Below, one piece after another: positions 26,186-38,798 of a stretch of DNA of 64,000 nt. The first letter of the stretch is position 1. Every line of letters begins with the position of its first letter. The position numbers and the translations under genes are program-made. The notes under the pieces are model-generated. The model was not told where the DNA came from. It saw only the letters and a list, made by a program, of their open reading frames with translations, and ran no database searches. Source of the DNA: Diplocarpon mali (lineage: Eukaryota; Ascomycota; Leotiomycetes; Helotiales; Drepanopezizaceae); assembly GCA_024741835.1 (NCBI GenBank), contig JAENRP010000056.1, positions 98,157-162,156 on the forward strand. The letters are read 5' to 3'.

Positions 26186-26475
26186 TACACAATAGCAACA
26201 AGTCAATAAAGAAACAAAGGGGCAGAACACAACAAGAGGAGGGTCTTCTGAAAAACCAAAACAAAAGGAGGGAGCACCACAATTGGGCAAGCCTCAAGGG
26301 AGAGTTGGGAACAATACCCAAGTTGGAGGTGTATTCGTAGGTTGTTGGTTGTGTTGGCGGCGCGCGCTTGTGCGGTTTCTAAAATACATCGTAGGTCTCG
26401 TATTTATCCTTCGTCCAGCATATGCCAATCATATGACTTCCCGTCACGAGATCTCTTCGTTTTCAGCCCTCTGCA
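26186..26475 (-). repeat. Dispersed repeat copy B, solo-LTR-like
   Basis: This 290-bp partner of 9853-10100 is in the same orientation. It ends GCCCTCTGCA like copy A (GCCCTCTACA) but starts TACACA where copy A starts TGTACA. A roughly 35-bp GC-richer segment (about 26340-26375) has no counterpart in copy A. The pair indicates a mobile-element footprint rather than a local duplication. Confidence 0.65.
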
Positions 26476-27549
26476 TCATGTGATAAAGGCGGTGCAGAAC
26501 AAGCTCTGTTCTGCTCAAATACAAACTCTTCTTGCGACACCCTCACCTTGCGCTCTCAACTGTTTCTCTCTCCTTGCCTTTTCACCCATCCCACCGGCTT
26601 CCACCTATCGGCCCAACCTTTGCCAGGCCCAGCAACGTCCCACTGCCCGGCAATCAGGAACACAATCTCGTATCCTCAGACATGGCAATGCAGAGGTCCG
26701 AATCGATTGATCATCGCGATGCAGGGTCGCGAGCGTGGTAACGTTGTACTAGTTGCGCCGGTGCCGAGGCGCTGTTGTGATCCAGGTCTCTGGGGTGGAA
26801 GAAGCGTGTTAGAGATTGTGTTGAGCTGGCCTCTGGTGTTTGGTGCGAGTACTTCCGGTGAAGCTCTATGCTGGTGAAAACGGGAACTAATGAAATGCTG
26901 CTCTGAAAATACAGTGAGAATCGCAGCAAGGAGCGACAAAACATAACCCAGGAAGCCTCTCCTGCAACCCAAAATTGGGATCTGGATGAGCAAACACAAC
27001 ATCGTACCTGAGAGAAAACGGGGTAACTCGTCGTACCGCCACTGCGCATCAGTCTCACCTCAGCTCACCGGAAAACCACCTGTCTCCTGGCTTATACATC
27101 ATACCCCGATCCAAATATGTACCTCCACATCTGCGCTACCCACGACTCCTCGTATCCACCTCACTTGACCTTCCGTCCCCTCCTCAGTTCTTCTTTCTCA
27201 AGGCCAAGAAGTGACACTCTTCTCGTATAGAACGCAGCGCCTCCTCTCCCCGTCGGAGTTGTGATGAGTCTCCAGCGGCTCACTGCTGAGAAACGACATC
27301 TCGAATGCTCACGCCCGTGAGTCAGTATCGGGTCGTCGCAGCGGCTGCTCTCTCGGCGGTGTATCAAGGCCAAAGGACCGAGAATGGACGTGGAGGCAAG
27401 GAGAGGAGCGATTTTTGGGGCGGAGAGGCCTCAGGGGTAGCGCTCCGAATGGTGGAGAGGGATACATAAGAAGCCTCCTGCTCAACACCAGCACAACACG
27501 ACCACAGCTCAAGTGACATATCCAATCCAAATCCAAACCAAGCCCAGAA
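26476..27549. other. Intergenic region upstream of the small secreted protein gene
   Basis: Short frames only. A GATACATAAGAAG stretch about 85 bp before the next start codon may act as a TATA-like element. Confidence 0.4.
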
Positions 27550-28241
27550 ATGCAGTTCAGTATCCTCCCAACCCTCGGCCTGCTCGCCTCGGTCTCCGCC
27601 ACAGCTATCCAGCTCCAGGCCCGCACAAACGGCTGGTCTGTGTTGAACTTCAAGCGCAGCAGCAGCGGAGCCAACTCACCAGTGACTTACTCGCTGGTCA
27701 TCAATAACTACGGAACCAGCCAGAATGTATATGCCCCCGTACCCACGAGAAGCTTGGTGTGCTGACAGAGGACTCGCAGTGCACCATCATCGACAACACG
27801 AACCCAGCTCTGTACAATGCCTGGTATGATCTACCATGCCAGGAGGTATGTCTGGACTCCACCCGCGAATCTCCCTCCGCCACTCTTCCATGTCCTCTCC
27901 TCTTAGCCCCAACTCACCGGGAAAAAATGAGAGAAATTGCGTTCTAACAGCCATCGCCCTTCGCAGACGCCCGACTACCATCTCTCCTGGGGCTGGGACT
28001 ACAAGGGAGATTTCACCGTCGTACGTTCTCCTCTCCTTCCCATAATCTCTGCGCACACAAGGCAGACACGTTCTCGCTCAGAGCGTAGCGAGCATCAGTT
28101 AACGTGAGATCACAAACGAAACAGCTTACGATCGAATCCTTCCCTGGCCATCAAAAGGCTTACTTTGGCTACACCCATCCGAACAACGGGCTCCCTGGTA
28201 CGGTGGCGTACGACAACCAGGGCCCCAACGTGCCGCAGTAA
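27550..28241 (+). CDS. Small secreted protein of unknown function
   Basis: Four exons (27550-27726, 27780-27845, 27967-28020, 28125-28241) give 137 aa, all junctions in phase 0. Intron 1 is 53 bp with a good branch point (GTGCTGACA). The N-terminus MQFSILPTLGLLASVSATA is a signal peptide, with processing likely near residue 19. The mature part is about 118 residues, aromatic- and Asn-rich, with only two cysteines (Cys60 and Cys79), possibly one disulphide. Recognisable stretches are YSLVINNYGTSQN, CTIIDNTNPALYNAWYDLPC, DYHLSWGWDYKGDFTVLTIE and GHQKAYFGYTHPN. I do not recognise the family; the Trp/Tyr-rich beta-type pattern suggests a compact extracellular fold. It has no close neighbours and is not RIP-mutated. 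Confidence 0.78.
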
Positions 28242-29361
28242 GTAATTACTAGGCACCTGGAACCTGTCGGAGGAGATGGGGGGAGAGGGATATGGCATGC
28301 TGGTTGTTGAACGGGATGCAGGCTGGAGCGGCACAGGAGGGAACGGACGAACGGACGGGATTATGCTTTCTAATTCCTACGTGTTTGATCGTATTAATGT
28401 GATCGTGTTTGAAGCACCCTCAACAGTCAGATGAACCATGGACATACCCGAAACGAGGGAGTCGGGACTGAAGTGCGAGCAAATAAAACCGCGCGAAGAA
28501 CTCGCACCGGCGGGAGTTCCTCGCTGACATCGTGGATTTGTTTGTTTCGGCTCGCGATAGCAGCGCGGCCTCAGCGCTGCCGAGGCGAGGCTGGATCTGC
28601 GGAGGGTCAGGAGCGGGAGGCGTGGCGCTGCCGCTATACTCGGAGGGGAGCCAGACTACGCCGCCGATAGCCCTGTGGCCGAGGTCCTATGCCGTCGCTC
28701 TCGCTCTCGCGGGCGGCTTGGGCTGTTCTTCGATCGAGATGTGACGTGCAGCGATTGGCTTTGGATGCCAATCGTCCGGATAGGGTTTGCACTTGCGAGC
28801 TACACGCCCTCTGGTGATAAAGATCCTCCTCGCGGGTCTGGCACGCTCATAAGCCGCCCCGAGGGATAGCTGAATATTGATACATATCGGTACGCAAAGC
28901 CCTCGAGGTTGAAGAAGAGAATAGCCTTCAAACCAGTCCAAAAGACCTTGGTTTGAAGCTTACATGTGAGAAAACCAAGTCGCTGCGTAGGTCACTGAGT
29001 AAACGTACTGATTGCGTAGAGGAAAGATCTTACCCCTCCCTACTTGGGCATTCAATTTATCTTACTAAATTACGTATTCAGACGTCTGTACCTCTTCGGC
29101 ACAGGTAAAAGACGCCTGCGTGTATGCTTTTCAACGCCTGCGCGCGGGGAGGGGGGAATATATATCTTTTAGAAAAACAAAAGTTGTCGAGGGTTGAGGA
29201 GAGAGGATGTCTGTTGGTGAGTGATGTACTCATTTGTGAGAAGCAACCTAGATGCCCAACTCGTCAAGAGATTACTCTATGGACAGCTACCCCAAGCCCA
29301 CGACGAACGACAGAGTGTTAGGTAGCGACAGTGGAAGCAGGGCAAATTCCGAGTACATCGC
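28242..29361. other. Intergenic region, no supported gene
   Basis: GC-rich near 28450-28760 with short overlapping frames on both strands but no domain. It is 3' flank for both neighbouring genes. Confidence 0.45.
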
Positions 29362-29829
29362 TCACCGCCGCCTCCTGTAGTAACTCTCCCGCAGGTCAAA
29401 AACCTTGCCCACCCTCCGGAGCCTCTCCTCTCCCCTCCTCAGATGCGCACGCTTACCCACTCGCCTCAGCCTCCCATCCCAATAATCTTTCTGTCTCCCG
29501 CCGTGCTTCTCGTGCCTCTCGCGCGCGACGTACTTGCCCGAGCGAGGGTCCAGCATCAGGCTCGCGGGCGCCCAGTCTGCCAGGCGGAATACGAGCGGCG
29601 TGGCGCCTCGGCCCTGCTCGTAGAGGCCGACGCCCCGGTGGAGGCGGCGGTGCGAGGGGTAGAGGTGGCGGCTGGAGAGCCCGAGACAGGCCGAGTCGGC
29701 GGGGTCGAGGCGGTCGAAGATCGAGAGCTTGACATCATCGGGGACGGTGGTGATGTTGATGTTCGCGCGGGATCTCGCGTCCGGGTAGTGTGTTGGGTAC
29801 GGAGGGTCTGGGGGGCGGTTAGCTCTCAT
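29362..29829 (-). CDS. F-box domain protein
   Basis: A single exon from the ATG at 29829 gives 155 aa. The same frame is open upstream to 30075 but begins there with GTG, so an upstream exon or longer N-terminus remains possible. An F-box occupies about residues 27-65: ITTVPDDVKLSIFDRLDPADSACLGLSSRHLY. It is followed by LVFRLADWAPASLMLDPRSGKYVARE, the pattern common in short fungal F-box proteins. The C-terminal third is very Arg-rich and ends RESYYRRRR. F-box proteins recruit substrates to SCF ubiquitin ligases; no substrate-binding repeat is present, so the target is unknown. An overlapping frame on the other strand is judged a shadow. Confidence 0.72.
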   Translation of the reverse strand: MRANRPPDPPYPTHYPDARSRANINITTVPDDVKLSIFDRLDPADSACLGLSSRHLYPSHRRLHRGVGLYEQGRGATPLVFRLADWAPASLMLDPRSGKYVARERHEKHGGRQKDYWDGRLRRVGKRAHLRRGEERLRRVGKVFDLRESYYRRRR

Positions 29830-31316
29830 GCTGCGCAACTGAGGGTTGAGGTTTACCACGGTAGCGGCCTCGGAATGAGAATGGGGAGTAGGAAGAGTGT
29901 TTGTGCTCGTGCTCTGCCGGCCCGTCCGGCCTGTGCCGGTGTTTTCGTCTGGTTCTGCGTCTGATCTCGTACTCGTAGTCCATGGCGGAGTGTTTACTTG
30001 ACGCGACGCTCGTTGGTTATGGGAGATTGGGGTTTGTGTTCTGCGATCACTGCACGAGGCAGCGAGACGCGACACAAGCTTCAGTCGACTCTCTCCGTAT
30101 CTTTAAGGGAGCCAGAGGAGACGATGTCGCGTTCGTGAAGTTGGTCATTCCTTGGGCCGTCTTCGCTTGCGGTCCCGTGAAAGGCATAAGCGAGCCATTT
30201 CAGGGGGTCAGAGGAACCATCAACACTCCAAAATGAGAAAATAGTCTCGAGTACTGTGAGACCTGCGCGCATGATATACCCGTGTCGGAAACAGGCTGAC
30301 GCCATCATCCACTCTTCTCGAGTGCACGCCTCGTGAGATATCAGGATATGTCCTGTATCACAGGCAATGTCGTACTGTCGGCTGAAACAGGAGATGCGTA
30401 GTAAAACACCATCTCGAGGCTCATGTCACAATCGCAAGAAGCCTCACGACCACTCGGGGTCATCTGCACGTTTCCGGTGCTCCCATCATTCTGCACTGGT
30501 CATGCATTGTCCTCGTGATGCTCCCGATCAGCGGCTCAGGCCAGCTCGTGATCCATCACGTGAAATCTCACATGACCGTGGATACCAGTGGGCGTCTTGT
30601 GCCCCGCAGACTGGTCCCTGGGATTGAGTGGGAGTAATTTGAGGTCGAGCCTGAGATGAGGTTGATGACCTGGGAATGAGAGCTTCGGCCAAACCGCCTC
30701 CTAGCACCAGCAGACTGGTGATGCGATGCAAGAAAATTTGAGCTCAGAAAGAAGTGACTGTTGATATCACAGGGGGTTGCATATGCGGAGAGTACAGTCC
30801 AAGAGTGTTGTATTGAAATCGTCTGGCTCGGCCAGTACAAACAGGCAGAATGCTACTTACTCCGAATCGCGCCAAGCTCGGACTATGTCTCACGTGATAT
30901 GCATGTGACCTACAACACTGTCAGTGCCCTGCTAAAGAACAGTAATTTCTACAAGAGTTGATTCTGATATCACAAGATGTGCACATTCTGGTCAGAATTA
31001 ATCATTCCATGCTGGTTTTTCGTAATGTATGAGAGCAGAGGGAACAGCATATACTATTGGCCAAGATCTATCACATGATACATATTCACCCTCACGAGGA
31101 ACAAGTCCTAGTGCCCCATATCGACCCAGTTACCCTATTCCTAGAGTAGCAAAATGCACTAAAGATTCAAGTTTCACCGAGAGGTAGCCTTTAATATTTA
31201 CATTTAATCTATTCTATGTTGCCAGCAGCGGCCGATACATGCTCCTCACGCATCTGAATAACACCCCGTCATTTTGTGCCCCCCCCCCCCCAAAACACCA
31301 ACCCGTCGTAATGCTT
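29830..31316. other. Intergenic region between F-box and permease genes
   Basis: It carries possible leader sequence of the F-box gene, then moderately AT-rich sequence without a supported gene. A C-run (31281-31292) lies just downstream of the permease stop codon. Confidence 0.5.
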
Positions 31317-33393
31317 CTAGAAGACCTTGTGTAGGACGCGCTTCCATGCTGGCCACGTCTTCATCTCCTCTCTGAAGGCATGGATCGCAGGCCAGTCCAG
31401 TTCGCGACGCCCCGTATCAACATCCATATCCTTGGTTCGTAGCCAGGGGGTACGCTTCCAGAGAAAGCCGATAGCCCAGAAGAACAGCACAACGGGGATG
31501 GTCAGGAAGGCGGCGAAGAAGCCTTCCACGTCGTTGAGCTTGTCATCGTTCCCTGGGGGAGCGATGGCCACGAAGAACTGGTGAGTGTCAGCAGATAACT
31601 CTTGATAATGGTGAATTGGGCGAGAGGAGACTAGGAGGGGATTCTACCTGAGCAGCGAGTACGAGGATGCAGAGGATGAGCCCGACCCACGATCCCCAGA
31701 CACCGAAGATAGCCCTGAACGGAATCTCGTCAAGAGTGTGGCCGTGATACGCCCACGCCTTTCTGAAACGAATATGGGCGAGACAGATCGAGCCCCACGT
31801 CAACAAGGCCGCAAGAGCGGACAAGGATAGGAGCCAGTCGAAAATCTCCTCTCCTTTCGAAGACAGGTTGATGTAGGCCAAGCCACCACATAGCAGAATG
31901 ACGGCAACCGAAGGCAGAGGTCGACCAGATTTATCGATGAAAGTGAATATCTTGGGCGCATATCCTTCTTGCGCGAGCGCAGTGAGTGTCCGAGAGCCGC
32001 CGTAAACGCCAGAAACACCAATCGACAGGACCGAGATAAGGATAACGGCGTTAAGGTAATGATCGAACCCATCTAGGCCAGCATACTTGGCGGCAAGGAC
32101 GAAGGGGGATGATCCGTCGGCGTACGGGTTGTCGGCACCCAGCAGATTCTCATCGTTGGAAGCAACGAGCAGGCCAACAAAGAACAGGCCGAGGATGTAA
32201 AACAACGTGATTCGCCAGAACACTTGCTTGATCGCTCCTGGCAGTGTCTTCACTGGGTTCGGCGTTTCGGCGGCAGCGAGACCGACCAATTCTGTACCGG
32301 CGAAGGAGACTTCGGGAAGTTAGCAGTCGTAACATCTTGAGGGAGATGGTTGATTGTGCACATACAAGCTGCTGTGACGAAGACTCCGCAGAAGCCCTTG
32401 AACCCGTTGCGGAAAGGTCCTGGATCGTGCCACAACCGCGCTCCCCAGTACTCATCGTAGCGACCGTCTGACGGTCCGCCACCGAGAACGAGGACCAAGG
32501 CGACGACCATGAAGATGACTGTAGGATGTCAGATTTTGTGGGGCTTGTGTGGCAGGGATTACTTACTGATGGTGGCAAGCTTGATACACGAGGCCCAAAA
32601 TTCCTCCTCGGCATAACCAAGCGTCCCGAGGAAGTTTGTCAAGATAATGGCGACCCAGAAGATGGTGATCCAAACCGCGAGTGAAACATCACGAGCTCCA
32701 GGCCAGTATTGAAGCGTGAGCCCACAGACAGTAAGTTCAAGAGGGAGGACGACAGCCCACTGGATATAATTAGAAGGGTTCCCCACATGTTCGCTTCGCT
32801 TATTTTGCACGAACTCATGTGGTGTTGGCGCGGGGTTTACTGCGTACCTGAAGGACGTAGTTCCATCCCATAGCAAAACCCCAGGATGGATCAATAAACC
32901 GCGTAGAGTATGTGTAGAAGCCTCCCGAAACCGGGAACATGACCGCAAGTTCACCGAGCGCATACATGACGTTGAACATCATAACACCGATAATAATGAA
33001 ATCGATGAGGACAGACGCGGGGCCCTACACTTCGTGATCAGCAAATTTGTATTGAGTTTATGTCAAACCAGAACGACGATGACTTACGCCTTTACTCAGA
33101 GCACCACCAGAACCAACGAAGAAGCCGGCACCGATAGAACCACCAATTGCAATCATATGCAAATGGCGCCCCTTCATGGACCGATCGAGCTGCACGATAC
33201 CACGGCCATAGCTGCGCTGCTTGAAAGACTCGAGATTTAGACCGTTTCGCGTATAGAAGTTCTCGTCCCGGGCAACATCTGTGTCTGCGTTCGCGGGGAC
33301 GGAGTCGTTGGCTGTGTCGATCTCGGCTTTGGGCGAGTGCGAAGAGGATGATGAGTCTTGGGCTGCGGCCTCAAGATCTTGGCCGGACGTCAT
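31317..33393 (-). CDS. Amino-acid permease, GAP1/YAT family (second copy)
   Basis: Six exons (33393-33088, 33024-32848, 32759-32567, 32518-32366, 32309-31648, 31577-31317) give 583 aa. The ATG at 33393 is used because the open frame upstream starts only with TTG. The hydrophilic N-terminus leads to MKGRHLHMIAIGGSIGAGFF, then GFAMGWNYVLQWAVVLPLELT, FSFAGTELVGLAAAETPNP and the C-terminal WKRVLHKVF. All are GAP/YAT signatures, with about twelve membrane segments. Intron 4 has a perfect TGCTAAC branch point. It is predicted to be a plasma-membrane proton/amino-acid symporter of unknown specificity. Intron positions differ from those of the paralogue at 6770-8803, so the pair is not a recent duplication. 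Confidence 0.94.
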
Positions 33394-35264
33394 CTCTGAA
33401 CCCTTTTCCTGTGTGGCTTTTCCCCGAAGCAGTAGACGAGCCGGCTTCAAGGATTGGACAAGGGCTAGAGAGAGCAAATTGAGAAGCGCGGCTAAAAGGT
33501 CTGCTGACAGAAAAGAAGGGGATGGACTGACAAGAAAGACAAGCCGAGGGGGGAGATCTGCTTCTATTTAACACAAGCAAGCTACGCCAATCTCAGCTTG
33601 GCCCGGTAGCTATTGAGCACGCAATGACTCGAGCAGCGATTCCGGGACAAGCTCGCCAAGTTCGGTGCAGAAGTGCTGGACCAACCTTATCCGGACAGAT
33701 TCCACCCAGCGAGTTTTGGACAAGGGCTGCGAAATACAGGATGATCATCTTGGTCACTGGGCTTGAACTCTGATACCGGTCGACCACTTCGAACAGGCAG
33801 TTCGCAAGTCTTGCACAGCAAGTTCAGTAATGGTAGCGGCTTCGCCATTGGCGCCCAGCCTAACAGCGGATGCGTGGGGAAGGGATATGTCCGGTAACAC
33901 ACCCATCTGCTGTGGGGGCAGACACGCTGATTTCTATTTCTGGTGTTTTCGGAGCTTTGGTAAAGAAACCCTGCGTGGGCGTGGCTGGTAGAGTACCTCG
34001 GAGGAGGAAAAGGCAGAATCAACATACTCGGTCGTCGCCCAGCCTCATCTCAGATGCCAAGCTCTTGTCAAGGTATTTGGGCTACCAAGTATGATAAGGC
34101 AACCGAGGGAATGCCTGTAATATGCACGAAACCATCGCGTCATTGCTGCCCTCTGCAATTTACTACCAATACTTGCGAGGTTAATCGAGATGACAAAATA
34201 GCGAGTGATCCAGATAGCCGGTATCTTTCCTCGCCATACTCCCAACGTCCTTCGACGCTGGCGTGATACAGAGTAAACAAACACCACGTGAGAGAATGTT
34301 TAACCTTGAAAACCTACCGTGTAAACTCAACCGTGATTGCCACTAATGTGGTGTTTATTTCAGCTGCCGACGAATTAGATGCGGGATCAGACTCTACGTT
34401 TTAGCCCACATTTGAAAAGGATGAAGGAACGACGGTAGCTGCACCCCTTTCTGAAACACCAGACTTCACAACCTGGGAGGTGCTTTGAAGGAATCGAGGT
34501 CCAGATCCAAACTCCCCTTGCTTTCGTGTTCCCGTCTTGGCTGCTAGGTATACGCTCAGAAACAGCTCCGCTCTACGACCACGTGGAATTTGCTTCCACT
34601 ATGGACCAAACATGAAGCTATTTGAGGAGCAGAGCTGTTTCTGAATGTTAGCAGGAGGAATACAGCTGCTCTCGATCACTTCGGGCTGTATATCGCAGAC
34701 AACGCTTAGGATGCTGCGAAGTTTTTCCGGACTAGACGCGCCCTGAAGGATTAATGAACTCCATATCAGTTGCCCGTTAGATTTTATTCTTTTCCAACTG
34801 GAAATCCTTGAACCATAGACCTGACTGCAATTTGCGGCTCACCATTCTTTACTCATAAACGAGCCCTGTTAGCCCCATGCCCGATCCCCCGACGTATCTT
34901 GATTTCTTCTTCATTCTGAAGCAAGCTCCGCCGAAAACTCTCATTCCTCTCGTCCCCCACCCCCCACATAGTTGCCGTTCAACCATAAGCTCCAGCCGAT
35001 TATTTTTTCGAATACTGCTGAGGTCTCAATGTTCTTCATTGACAGATGGGATCACCCGGTAGAGTCCATCAGCCACATATGGCGAGGCAGTAAAGAGGCA
35101 AAGTATTGAAAGAGATGGGAATGAAATAGCAGCAAGAAGATCAAAATCTTAAGGGGTGAAGTCTAAATTAGCCGAGTACTAGCCAGGGGTAGCGGGCAAT
35201 TGTTTTTCCGACTTTTCACTTTTTTTGCCTTGTCCCAAATCGTATCGACATCACAAATGCTACA
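33394..35264. other. Intergenic region between divergent permease and Rit1 genes
   Basis: It serves as 5' flank for both genes. It holds an inverted repeat around 34557-34643 and T-rich sequence (35215-35227) close to the Rit1 start. No gene was supported. Confidence 0.5.
34548..34652. repeat. Short inverted repeat (possible hairpin or MITE relic)
   Basis: The left arm contains TCAGAAACAGCTCCGCTC and the right arm GAGCAGAGCTGTTTCTGA, with a weaker outer match (CTGCTA / TAGCAG). The loop is about 55 bp. No clear target-site duplication was seen. Confidence 0.5.
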
Positions 35265-36729
35265 ATGCCAGCTCCAACGACTTCTGAGTTGATATTTTCG
35301 GAGCAATCAAACCACAGCTTGTCCAAGACACTCGGAGATCTCAAAAGAACGACTCTATCGATCCGAAACCGTCTCGAGTCGATCCGCCACGATGCAGCAT
35401 TTGCACGACAAGTCGCAGATGCCTATGCGAGGCCCTTGATTACCAACGAACGATGCGGAAGCTGGTATGTTGAGCCTGAGATGAAATCAGGCAGCGCATA
35501 TTTCAAGAGTACAGACGGTCATACAGGCTTCTGGAAATTTAGCTCGAGGAGGTTGAATTTGCATTTATTGGAAATAATTGGGAGGAACGACGGGTATGCT
35601 GGATATTTTTCTTGAAAAGATATGGCTGAGGATTTGGCAGCTGCATTATCGTCGATTCGACAAGAAGAGGCAAACGTATATCCTAATTCCCGAACCGGCT
35701 GCAAGCAGCTAACACTTATAAGGAATGCCCGACGCTCTCTCCAAGACCATACCAGTCTGGTGCGCCGTTCTTAACCGAGTCCTATTCCCCAATGAACCTC
35801 AACTGCACAACTTGTACACCCCTCCCCAAGTCGTGTCTCAGTCAGAGCATGCGCAAATGACTTCCCTCCTTCCAACGTTCGTAGATGCGCTCCGAGCTCT
35901 CAAAATATCGCTCGACGACCTGCGGCCCCACATATCGAAGGCTCTACGGCCGGTTTGGATCACCCCTGACTCTGAAATTGCGCCCACATCGGAAGTCTTC
36001 GAAGATTATCACCCAGTGGTATGTTGTACAGTGTCACGGAGAGTCGCTGGCGGAGAGGTAAGCGAGGGCGGGTATATACAGGGTGCAGGAGACGATACCG
36101 AGAACTGGGCACATGGTCTGACGCCGTCACTATTCTGGGGAAATAAAGACGTTCTTCTCTCGAGTCCAGAGAATGAGTTGCCGGACACTATCCAAAGTCT
36201 GGTGGAAAGAGCTAAATCGAAAGGTATCTTTGAGCAAGGAGTACGGCTAGTGAAGCCGACTTCCGTGCTCTTCGTGGCACCCATTACTGCGACAAGCGCT
36301 GCCTCGGAGGCTTGTATAATTGCTCTGCTACCCACGGTTACCTCAGAATCAACGTGGCAGACATCACCAAATAGAATCGATGTTGGGCTCGGGCCTCACA
36401 AAGTTGGAAGTCGAAATGCTCGCAAGGCCTTGCCCTTCATCATTGCATTCGTTCGAAAATTTCTTTCTCGGAATGATGGTACTAGTAAATCAATAATTGT
36501 GGCGTGCGAGACCGGGAAAGATCTATCTATTGGCGTTGCTCTTACACTCTCTTGCCTCTTCTTCGATGACCGGGGCCGGCTTCTCGACCATTCACTCCAG
36601 CCTGAGCAGATTGACAAGCAGTTTATAAGGAGCCGCCTAAGTTGGTGTTCTACTTCATTGCCGGATGCGAACCCAAGCGGCGCAACGATACAAAGCGTCA
36701 ATAGCTACCTGATGGAACGCTTAAGATGA
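35265..36729 (+). CDS. RIT1: Initiator tRNA 2'-O-ribosyl phosphate transferase (Rit1)
   Basis: Exons 35265-35593, 35641-35675 and 35723-36729 give 456 aa, near the usual size. Family hallmarks lie at about residues 60-130: ITNERCGSWYV, SAYFKSTDGHTGFWKFSSRRLNLHLLE, then CIIVDSTRRGKRMPDALSKTIPVWCAVLNR across the two short introns. The C-terminus has the dual-specificity-phosphatase-like part, with IIVACETGKDLSIGVALTLSCLFFD where a phosphatase would have HCxxGxxR. Rit1 adds a ribosyl phosphate to position 64 of initiator tRNA-Met in the cytosol, keeping it out of elongation. The 35-bp middle exon is confirmed by frame and by the conserved residues it encodes. Confidence 0.95.
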
Positions 36730-38798
36730 TCTGCGATAAAACAGATGTGTTATCGCTGGAAGTAAGCGAGGGAATGGCATAAGCAGGAAGTACTTGTATC
36801 CACGCTTTGAGCCCGTAATCATAATGACCCTTTGTGAACTGGCGGCCAGACCAATATGGTTCCCAAATCACTCATACCAAGATTTCAATTTTCCGTGGCG
36901 CGATCTCCTCTTACGCCCCGTGATAGATCCAGAATACAGCATCAGCTTACTCTGGACATCGGGGTACCAAGATGCTTGACGGGATACGCGCCACTACTTT
37001 GCCGACCCAGCAGACAACAAGCGACCATAACCGGCAGACGGGCTGAGCCCCGTATTGCGAGGTTGGAAAACAGCCAGCCGCATCCAGATATTACGATGAA
37101 TGATAGGTTTGGCTCGTTTTGTATTCTCTGAGAACTAGATTGTCCCATCTAGAGAAGAGGAAAAACTCTTGAGTGCCGGGCTTGTGTTTATAATCATGTC
37201 CCAGGGTTTTTGGAACGGTTGTAACTGTAAGAGAATAAGAGTCTGACTGGGCAGAGCGCTCTAGCAGGAGCTAAGGCTCTCTTGTAAGAGCTCGGTGATT
37301 TTAGCTGTGAAGATATCGAAGATTGGTAGAGGAGAGAGAAGAAGTGGCTGCTACGCAAAGGACAGTGGCTATGGCTGCTCTATTGAGGGACAAAGAAAGT
37401 GTTCCACGAGGAGAGTGAATTGAGATCTGGAGCGTGACATGCCTTTGTCGGAGGAGGAAGTTCGCATTTCCTTGGAACCGATATCCCGTCCTGGTCTCTG
37501 CGGGATGGGATGTTCTGTTCAGCAGGATGCAGAAACACTCAATCATCTGTCGAGATCCTGCTTTGGGTTCGTGGAAGCGCATAGATATCAGATCTGTAGG
37601 TAGCTGTTGCACCTGTGTTCCGACTGGAAAACCGGGATTCACTACACTTCACTTTACTTTACGGTCATAGGTATAGTCTCTGCTCCATCTCATCTCATCC
37701 AAAAAAGATTATGCTTCTCTACACATGAGAACACGCTTTTGGCGCTTTCTCGTGTCACTTCCATGCCTTTATTTTGAGCCAGATGCAAGGAGGCGAGATG
37801 AACAAGTGTTGTTGATGAATCTTCATATTCTTTCAGCGAGTACTCCACTATCATGTTCCCTCAAAGCCCCGATTTCGCGTACTGAAGCCACAGAATACTG
37901 CATCGCGCCTACAGCAGTGGAATCTATGGTTTCTATTTATAAAATACGCGCACTGACGACCTCGTCTCGTTTCGGATTCATTGAGACGGGAAGTACTCGC
38001 CGGGTGTCATTGTGGACAGGCACACTCGGCTATACTGCGGGTATAACTGTTGCTACCTCTCCCGATATACTCGATCGATCGATCGGGTTCGTCGGTCGGT
38101 GGAGTTTCCATCATATACTGGGTAAGGCGGTTTTCTATTTACGGCGCGAGTGCAGGTTTCAGGAGATGAGAGCCGTGTGGTTGCTGTCAAGCTAGGTCCA
38201 ACTTTCAGTCCATGCTTGATGGTGATAGTAAGGTTCCTGCCAACGCTGGGTATACAGTAGGGATGAACAGGATCGAGTTTCATGAATTGTTTCTATTTAT
38301 CGGTGATTCGACGAAATGTGTACATCGGAAATGAAATTGTAAGCGAAGCTCCAGTGGCGATACTTGATGCTATGTATTGTTGATCTTGGGTAGAGGAGCT
38401 ATCCGCTACCCAACTTTGGCAACAGGCCCATCTGCGCTCTACTCTCTACTTTCTGGTATTCATACCGTATGCTGCAATGTAGTAGATGCATGTGGATTGT
38501 TTTGATACTGGTGAGATTCCTGTGCTCGCTCTCGTGACTTGGCCACCTTTCAATTTATTTTTTATTTTTTTCTTCAAGGTTGGGTATGAATTCTTGTGTT
38601 GCTTTTCATGACTTGTAAGGGAACTTTCCCGTGTTACTAAATACTCTCGATTTGCTAATTCTGTAGACACCATGGTTTGAAACCCACAGATCTACAGCCA
38701 ACTACAAGGCTGTATCAGCCACTTGGAAAACAACAGTCATTATTACATAATATAATGCCACGTTTATTTCAAGAGAAGGGAAAACTCAACTTGATCTA
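36730..38798. other. Intergenic region, no supported gene
   Basis: Short frames only; AT content rises toward the transposon at 38799. A T-rich tract lies at 38551-38575. Confidence 0.5.

Noticed and set aside
29443..29964. A 173-codon frame on the plus strand
   Set aside because: It is antisense to the F-box gene in GC-rich sequence, with no domain of its own.
33394..33477. N-terminal extension of the second permease to 33477
   Set aside because: That start is TTG; the first ATG in frame is at 33393 and gives a normal family N-terminus.
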